Shown one piece after another: positions 57,028 through 64,000 of a DNA stretch of 64,000 nt (positions within the stretch are counted from its first letter, which is position 1; the number at the start of each line of letters is the position of its first letter). Below the pieces are notes generated by a model, which was given only the letters and a program-made list of their open reading frames with translations, had not been told where the DNA came from and searched no databases. Origin of the DNA: Adiantum capillus-veneris (Eukaryota > Streptophyta > Polypodiopsida > Polypodiales > Pteridaceae); the NCBI GenBank assembly GCA_014529385.2, contig CM043971.1, forward strand, positions 98,198,985 to 98,262,984. Direction: 5' to 3'. The translations under genes and the position numbers were made by a program.

Positions 57028-57935
57028 CTTTGGAGCACCAAATATAAAATTGCTATCTTCCAGTGCCAAAGATAAACTTTCACTATTTTAAGAGATTTTT
57101 GTCCAATATGATTTGCTTGAGTTTTCACATGTAATCCTGGTGTCACATTAAAAAAATCACCCTTTTGGTAAAAGTTTTCTCTTCGAAGTGCCAAAGATAA
57201 AATTTCACTATTTCAAGAGATTTTTTCCTCAGGTGATTTTATTGGGTTTTTACATGTAATTTCAGTCTCTCCACTAAGTTTCATAAAGTTTGAACTGTAT
57301 GTGAGTTGTTTATCATTCCTTTTTGTCTAGTTTTGAAGGTTTCCAACTGTTTTGGTGTTTTAAGCCTTTACACATCTTCAAAGTTGTTCCAACTTTCTCA
57401 AGAGCTCTATAATGTTAAAATGAAGCTATGTCAATTGAAAATTTTGCAAAGATCACCCTCTGGTAGAAAATTTATATTCGGAGCACCAAAGATAAAATTC
57501 TCCAAAATTTGAAATTTTTCCAAATTTTATTTCACAGTCTGATTTTCCCCATTGCTTAAAGCTTACCCATGCTTTGGTTTCAATGTTTGGCCATAAAATG
57601 ACTTTAATTTTTCCAATTTTCTCACAAATGGTAGTTTTTACCAAGTTTGAGCCCGCCGACTAGGTTTTATAGTGGTTCAAAATGTACGAAAATTAATAAC
57701 GAGGGTCAAAACAAGTGGTCTATCACCTTGCAAGTTCAGTTTCCTAAGTTCAACCCAAAAAAGTCCCTTTTTATTTTCAGAGCGCCGAAGATAGGATTGC
57801 CTATTTTGCAAGCCAATTTTACTTTCATGGTTTTGGATGGCTTTTCTCATATGTTTGAACACTCTCAGTGCTTGAAAAACTTTAAATTGTATAGTGGGCA
57901 AGTTTGTTTATCTTTGGAGCATCGAAGATAAAATT
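57028..57935 (+). repeat. Dispersed motif array GCACCAAAGATAAAAT
   Basis: GAGCACCAAATATAAAAT, AGTGCCAAAGATAAACTT, AGTGCCAAAGATAAAATT, GAGCACCAAAGATAAAATT, GAGCGCCGAAGATAGGATT and GAGCATCGAAGATAAAATT occur at about 57032, 57071, 57187, 57480, 57780 and 57917. Several are followed by C/T-rich text and TTTCAC. The spacing (about 40, 115, 295, 300, 135) suggests an eroded satellite with unit near 115-150 or 300 bp. Confidence 0.6.
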
Positions 57936-58413
57936 GATAATTTTTTGATGTTTTTTTAGAGAACGTCAAAGCAGATGCAATCATGACTATTTTTCACTTA
58001 CCCTACTCCTATTGAACAAAAAAAAAGAATGTCATATGTGGAAAAAATCAACTTTCAGTCCCAAATCTCTAATTCTATCTAGGTGTTATCCTTACCAACT
58101 AATTCTTAGTCTCAAGGAATCCTCACCAAATCCTACCAGCCACTCTTAATGCTACCAAGGTCCTTACCGAGTATCCCTACTCTCAAGCATCTTCAGCAAT
58201 GATAAAGTCGAAAAGTGTTTAACTCTGGTCAAAACTAGAGGAAGTAATGGAAGTTTTAGTGAATGCTTTGGGTTTTTCTCTAGTCTAGGTTGCCTCGTCC
58301 CAAGCAACAACTCCAAAATTTTGGCCGACTGTCAATCCTCACCATATTGATGCTAGCAAAGCAAGAAACATAGACATAAAACGTCAATCCGTGGGACATA
58401 GCTGTCCCGATTA
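57936..58413. other. Spacer
   Basis: No gene or repeat end seen. Repeated short words such as CTCAAG/CTCACC near 58110-58200 may be eroded array edges. Confidence 0.35.
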
Positions 58414-59170
58414 GTGCATGGAGGCTACAAGGGATAGCTAACCTCTTGAAAAACCCTAGTCTAGTGTGCTCTCACCTAGATCAGTCTCTCAGGTGTGTGT
58501 CAAACACCAAAAGCTAACCTTCTTATGGCAAGCCTAGCATGAAGAATTTGTAAAGCTATAGTGCATGGAGGCTACAAGGGATAACTAACCTCTCGAAAAA
58601 ACCAAGTCTAGTGTGCTCTCACCTAGATCAGTCTTAGGTGCGTGTCAAACACCAAAAGCTAACCTTATTATTGCAAGCCTAGTATGAAGAATTCGTATAG
58701 CTATAGTGCTCCAAATGCAATGAAACTTTATACTTACAATGTGTAGAGTATCTTAACAAGAATCATGTGCTCATAAGTCATTTTTGACACTTGGACAAAA
58801 TCACACCAAAGATAAAAAACATGTTTATTGCATTCCTAATACAAATATTTTGTATAATTATAGTGCTCCAAATGCGACAAAACTTGCTACCTAGAATTTG
58901 CAGAGTATCTTCACCAACCTCATGTGCTCAAAAGTCATTTTCAACACTTGGAAAAAATTGCACCTAAGATAAATACATCATGTTTACCGCAAGAATAATC
59001 TGATGATTTTGTATAGCTATAGTGCTCCAAATGCGATGAAACTTGCTATCCAGAATGTGTAGAGTATCCTCACCAATCTCATGTGCTCAAAAGATATTTT
59101 TGACACTTGGAAAAAATCGCAAATACTTTTTGGCCTTTGAGGCACTATATAGCTAGCTTCCTTAGGATGT
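58414..59170 (+). repeat. Five-unit minisatellite, ~145-159 bp units, two subtypes
   Basis: Units start at GTGC after GTATAGCTATA-like text: 58414, 58561, 58706, 58863 and 59022. The first two begin GTGCATGGAGGCTACAAGGG; the last three begin GTGCTCCAAATGCRAYRAAAC. All share the junction GAAGAATTYGTAWAGCTATA or its eroded form. Confidence 0.85.
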
Positions 59171-59589
59171 GCTCTATCTATTCCTATGGTCAAAAACTAG
59201 TTTGGATGCATGTATGGTGCCTAAGGTATGAAAACAACTCATAGACAAGCACGACTAAAACCACAACTTCATCGCAAGAAACTTATGTAGAAAGGAAGAG
59301 CTTTCACTTGCAAGCGCGTTGGCATGCTCGGATTTGCAATGCAACACCACACGAGGGAGACACGAAGAGATGAAATAGTAGAGAGCTCATAGAACTGTAC
59401 TACAGCATACGCTCACCTCCTTCATTATCCAAAACTTACAAAACCCTTACAAAGATTGTCTTTTATACCTTAGCTTGGGGTTTAAAATGTGCAATGTCCG
59501 GTGCCTAAGACCTTTGAGGCTCTACAACTTACTCTATCTAGAACCTAGGCATGCTAATTGACATATTCTTTATAGCTTGGAACTCTCAT
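59171..59589. other. Left flank of element E
   Basis: No domain or repeat end. CTCAT (59585-59589) would be the target-site duplication of E, but the partner lies beyond the window. Confidence 0.35.
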
Positions 59590-59735
59590 TGTGAAATGAC
59601 CCAGAGAATTGCTTAGCCAAATCCTCCTCTCTACCTCCCTATTTATAGGCCCTTGGCCTTGTAGGATTCCTTGCCCATATAGCAGTCAACCCTTGGCCCA
59701 GTCCATGACCCCCCATGGTTGCCCTTGGCATGACA
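59590..59735 (-). repeat. 3' LTR of element E, 146 bp
   Basis: Minus strand TGTCATGCC...GTCATTTCACA, with CTATAAATAGG near 59645 as TATA box. Start and end match the 157-bp E' LTR. Confidence 0.7.
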
Positions 59736-59880
59736 TTACTTCCCCCTTGGAGAAGTGTTTTCATCCTCAAAAAAAAAGGTGGGAAACTTCTTCTTAAGAA
59801 CACTATTGTTTTCCCAAGTGGCACCTTCTTCAGGCCGATCTGTCCACTCGACTAAAGCTTGATGACAGACATGGTGACGG
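59736..59880 (-). pseudogene. Chromodomain end of the E polyprotein
   Basis: Reads ALVEWTDRPEEGATWENNSV and LKKKFPTFFFEDENTSPRGK, then TAA (59738-59736), whose last base touches the LTR. W..RP.EEATWE is the chromodomain signature thought to steer integration to chromatin. The purine tract (CTCCAAGGGGGAAGTAA) is itself coding. This short part is open. Confidence 0.75.
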
Positions 59881-59889
59881 TACGTAAAT

Positions 59890-61660
59890 CATGATAGTCT
59901 AACATTTACTTAGGTTCATGTGGTTGGGTAGGAGGTTAAACAAAATCAACCAAAATCTATTGGTCAATGATGATGACATTGCTGTCCCCATGAAGTGCCA
60001 GATGAATATGGAAGTGTGCATGTAACGAGAGTTTGTAGGCTCAATCACCAACTTTCTTGAGTATCTTCAAAGACCCAAAGTATCTTGGAGATAATTTAGG
60101 TGTTGGCCCACTCTTCAAACTTTTTGAATGCTTTGACACACGCAAAAATACCTCTTCCCCTTCCATGATGGTAACTTGCCGACATTTCTCATCAACGTAC
60201 TTCTTATACCAATCATATGCTTGTTGAAAATTTTGACAAACCACCTTAGGAAGAGAATGGGGTCTAGGAGGGCCTCTTTATTTGGCAGTTTAAGGAAGTC
60301 AAACTTTAGTTTTAAGAAAGTAATCAAAGGGCAATTTTGAATTCAAACAGGAAAAACGGCTAGTTTATTTGAATTCAAAGTTTCCCCCCAAAATGGAATT
60401 AAAATCTAGCAGGTAAAACCATATCATATAGCATATCTATGGAAAGAGCTCTGCTTGTAGATTGTAGATCTATTATCTCCGCTCAAATCAGAGATCATAT
60501 GTGGGAGTTATGAAAGGCCAAAAATCATAAAATTGTTCACCTCCTTTTTGGGGGGAAAAGTGTGTCCTTTGACCACTCTTGCACATCTCTTACACACCCA
60601 CCATTCGTGCATACATGGCATACACCGATTTGTCAAAATGTTAATCACCTACATAAGCTCATGGCAAATAAAGAGGGCCTCTACACCCCATCCTCTTCCT
60701 AATGAGTTTCAACATATTCATATGGTCTTTGATAAAATCCTTGACTTGTTAGAGCTTTTCAATTGCCAACCCCATCGTAATTGGTGACCTAGGTTAAAAA
60801 TCATACATTACCATGAAAGGACTAAATCACGTCATTACATGCTTAGTACTATTGTAAGCAAACTCAAGAATGAGTAGATAATCTTTTTAGTCTGATTGCT
60901 TCTCGCCAACGTATGCTCATAGCATATCCTCTAGCACTTGATTGACTCTTTTAGTCTGACCATCCATTTCAGGATGATCTTCTATACTTAGGTTGAGTTG
61001 TGTACCCAATTGTTTCCTCCCAAAATGATGTTAAACTTGGAATCACGATCACTCACAATGTTTCTTGGCAATCCAAACAACTTGTATAGATTGTCCACAA
61101 ATAGCTTAGCTAACTTGAGAGTCTCAATTGTTGACTTAGTTGGAATAAGCTTTCAAAGTTTATCCAATCTACGACCACCCATACTAAATCATGGCCTCAT
61201 GGGGTAAAGGATCCGATAAAAGGATAGGCCCCAGAAGAAGGAAAATTTTTAAGTATAGAAGAGAGGGAGAATTCATACAAAGCACCGTGAGTAGTTGGAC
61301 AGAGAGATTAACGTACTTGATGTATATTGATTGAGATAGCATTTCAAATCCTATGAGAGCACGTCCTACTGTTGGAGCTTGTCATTCTTCATCTACTGGG
61401 GCACAATTTTTCTACACGACAAAATAGAAATTGCCATCACAAGTCTTCTTTGCTGCACCACTTCCATTGCCGTCTTTTGTACAAATTATTGGCATTCTCA
61501 GCATCGATCTATGCTTTTCAGCACTCAAGATCTTGAAGCATAGCCTTCGATTGAGGGATTTCAATCTTGATGTCCTTAGCTTGGCTCCTCTACCCTATAG
61601 TGGTTGTTGGTAAACCCACTATGAAATCCATAAAGATAATTTCCCATTTACCATTAGGAA
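59890..61660 (-). pseudogene. Integrase remnant of element E
   Basis: Starts near 61640 with IIFMDFIVGLPTT (first Asp of the core) and soon decays. The right half of the core returns at 60960-60830 with HPEMDGQTKRVNQVLEDML (catalytic Glu replaced by K in this reading) and YLLILEFAYNST. The C-terminal part at 60244-60041 reads YDWYKKYVDEKCRQVTIMEG and LSPRYFGSLKILKKVGD, typical of chromovirus integrase just before the chromodomain. Many stops. Confidence 0.65.
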
Positions 61661-62560
61661 TCTCTGAAGGATGCAAGGAGCCTTCATGTGCTCTACTTTA
61701 TTAAGTTGATATTTTTGGCAATGCAAGACATAGTTTCGGACATAGTCGTGTAAACCTTGCCAGTAAAATTGTTATCTTACGAGATCATAAGTCTTCTTAA
61801 TGCCTGGGTGCCCTGCACTTGGACTATTGTGACATTCATAAAGAATTTGGTGCCAAATGTCCACATCCGTTGGTACAAAAAATCTCCCCTTGTGGAGTAG
61901 GAGGTACCCATTATTGATGGAGAAATTCTCCATCTTTGCAATTCATCACTCGATAGAGGAGAACTGGGTTTGGATGTTAATGACTCACTACCAACATTGG
62001 AGTGAGAAGGATCCCTCATTTTCACATGGCTCCACACTTTGGAGTATGCATCATCATGCTCATATTTTCCCTTAAACGAGTCCAAAAACACACTTTTATT
62101 TTTTTGTGAACAGAAGAGAGTTGATCTTAGGAATACGACTAAGAGCGTCAGCTACCACGTTGTATCGTCATTTATGATACCGGAGCTTTGCATCATACTC
62201 TTGAATAATCTCAAGCCATCTGGCCTTTTGACCCTTCAAATGATTTTCTTGTGTAGACCATTTTATGCTTTCATGGTCAAACACAATCTCAAACTGAGCT
62301 CCACATAAATAATGCCGCCATGTCTTAAAGGCAGGCACTATTGCATAGAGTTCTTGCTCATGAATAGAGTAGTTCGACTACACTGAATCAAGATTCTTGC
62401 TTTCAAATGTAATTGGCCTTTCCTCCTACAAAAGGACTAATCCAATAGCATGATCAATGGAATCCGTTTCTAAAACAAATGGCTTCAAAGGATCCACAAT
62501 ACCTAGACTAGCATCTATAGCTAATGTGTCATGTGCTTGTAGCTATGCTTAAGTGATGGT
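61661..62560 (-). pseudogene. RNase H and integrase zinc domain of element E
   Basis: RNase H reads FVLETDSIDHAIGLVLLQEE, then NYSIHEQELYAIVPAFKTWR and VVADALSRIP (about 62500-62130). The integrase zinc domain follows at about 61850-61700: YECHNSPSAGHPGIKKTYDL and YVLHCQKYQ (H-H-C-C with one Cys position eroded). Both carry stops. Confidence 0.65.
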
Positions 62561-62604
62561 CCTAGGTTGTGCAACCATTCTCGATCAAGTACCACATATG
62601 TCCA

Positions 62605-62937
62605 CTACATATTCATAACTTGGAAATATAAGAACATGTTATACCCTTGAATATCCAATGGTACAGTTGTCACTTGAGTGTCCCACACCTTAGCATCATG
62701 GCCATTCATCATTGCTACCTTGTAATGTTGGGAACTTGGATTATGGGGCAAGTTGAGCCATTTCACTACCCCATAGTTAATGAAATTGTGTAAGGCACTA
62801 TCATCTACCAAGATACACACCATGTGCCCTTCAATAGATCCGTGCATACGCACTAGCTTATGTGGACCGAGGGTCTGCTGCCACATGGAAGCCATTTTAC
62901 AACATTCATGCACCACCTCATTGTGTGTTACCTCCAC
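62605..62937 (-). pseudogene. Retropepsin of element E
   Basis: 110 open codons. GSIEGHMVCILVDDSALHNF aligns with the protease start, where the usual D-S/T-G-A is D-D-S-A: the Gly is lost, so activity is doubtful. It is followed by VVKWLNLPHN and VTTVPLDIQGYNMFLYFQVM. RNase H follows within about 100 bp, so RT is deleted. Confidence 0.65.
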
Positions 62938-62959
62938 ATTAGAGAAACAAGAGAAATAC

Positions 62960-64000
62960 TCAAGAGGAAATACCTACACCATGTGCACTACTCTCTCCTT
63001 GCCCTGGGCAAGGGGAAATCTGGGCATTTCCCCTTCAAACAATCCTTTTTACCATGGCCGCTTCCTAAATATTGGAAACATAATTTTTCTTTTTTCGCTT
63101 TCTCAAACTCTTCTATAGAGAGGCCTCTAGACTCATTGGGTTTCTTTGACGCCTTTGAATTGGCTACTATGAACTTTCTTTTATTATGCCCATGATGTAT
63201 AAGTGTATTACCATGTGTAGTGTCAGGGCATGTGAGTGTTGTGCTATGTCTTATCATTAGGATCATCATGGATGTGAGCTTGCACTATGGCCTCCTCAAG
63301 TGTCTTGGGATCCTAAGTCTTGACATGCTTCTTAAGCTCTGGTGTCAGACTGCGGACTCGGGTGGTTCACCGTTCAGTACCCCCTATACAACGTGCGTTC
63401 ATGGGATATTAAAAAAACTCGTCGTTTAACATGTATGAATGAATAAAATGACCCCTTATTTTATTATTTTTTCTCAAAATTGAATATAAAAATCCCTTAT
63501 TTTAATGTATCTCTATTAAATTGCCTAGAATTTTTGCATTTTAAAACCCCTCCTTTTGAAATCACGTTATACACTAACATGATTTCATCGTGCACTCCCC
63601 AAGACTGCGGATAAATCCATGCACCTCTATTGAAAGGTATCTAACCCCTTCAACTTGACGATGACATCTTGGTAGTGCAAGATATATTCCAACAATGTTT
63701 TATGTGTTCGCATGGAACACGTATCCCAAGCTTACCAATTTCTGTCTGCTTCATTCGTGGGTAGAGAATCCTTTCTAAATACAGCCTCAAAAGATGACCA
63801 TGTATGTGGTACGATGCCCTTCTCCTTGAGAGACATCTACCATTTATAGGCTTTGCCCTTCTAATGTCAGACTTGTCTACAGTGCCCTGACTGCATCCAG
63901 AGTATGTCATAGATTGTGAATCCCTTTCCACTTATTGAGAAAGATATTCACCGCATCCTTATTGCACTCTCTTTCCTCTCCCTTAAAATTCGGTGGCTTT
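62960..64000 (-). pseudogene. gag of element E (3' part), partial
   Basis: At the window edge the minus strand reads KATEFKGEERECNKDAVNIF, the usual gag core start (compare PPNFKG in element A). A zinc knuckle remnant CFQYLGSGHGKKDC lies near 63085-63044 (second Cys changed to Tyr), followed by a basic stretch. Frames shift several times between. The 5' end is outside the window. Confidence 0.6.

Larger units (their letters stand above)
59590..64000 (-). mobile_element. Element E: chromovirus with 146-bp LTR, incomplete
   Basis: Minus-strand chromovirus whose 5' part lies beyond 64000. In order from the right: gag (to about 62960), protease, RNase H, integrase with chromodomain, stop codon and 3' LTR (59735-59590). 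The RT is missing between protease and RNase H. Frames are broken throughout. The TG...CA ends and the coding tail match E' at 24472-24957, which supports the very short LTR. Confidence 0.75.

Overview
The window reads as repeat-rich intergenic DNA of a large-genome land plant. The evidence is a stack of Ty3/gypsy LTR retrotransposons of plant lineages: chromodomain-bearing chromoviruses, a Tat-lineage element with two RNase H domains, and a gag-protease element primed by tRNA-Asp. Initiator tRNA-Met and tRNA-Asp primer sites, AT-rich spacers and many microsatellites fit the same picture. I found no convincing cellular gene, rRNA or tRNA gene. Species cannot be told from this sequence.

Layout. 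1-6857: decayed, unassigned coding tracts and degenerate repeats. 6863-17832 (-): element A, a chromovirus with 4.4-kb LTRs, exact ends, TSD CTTGG, most of pol lost, and an internal block (U5-PBS-gag) turned around. 17838-24471 (-): element D, an old Ty3/gypsy polyprotein (gag-PR-RT-RH-IN) full of stops and frameshifts. 24472-24957 (-): E', the 3' end of a short-LTR chromovirus with two tandem 157-bp LTR copies. 24963-49453 (+): element B (TSD CACAT), which holds gag and protease but no RT or integrase. B is interrupted by a solo LTR of family A (30145-33755, TSD GGGGA) and by element C (35249-47195), a nearly intact Tat-like element with two extra paralogous ORFs before gag. 49459-59589: unassigned decayed sequence, a gag-like remnant on the minus strand and several minisatellites. 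59590-64000 (-): element E, a chromovirus with a 146-bp LTR, lacking RT, running off the window end.

Nesting gives a relative order: D is older than E', E' older than B, and B older than both the A solo LTR and C. C's LTRs are nearly identical, so it is young; it is the only element here with a complete enzymatic pol frame.

Most notable observations: (1) a 54-codon reading frame inside the family-A LTR, kept without indels between diverged copies and ending at a conserved CAG|GT, which looks like a gag leader exon spliced out of the LTR; (2) a 14-bp perfect hairpin with a GGGCCC loop just before gag of element B, resembling a retroviral dimerisation kissing loop; (3) two tandem paralogous ORFs upstream of gag in element C, and one in-frame TAA between its gag-pro and pol; (4) the inverted block in element A; (5) chromovirus E, whose pol stop codon abuts a tiny LTR.
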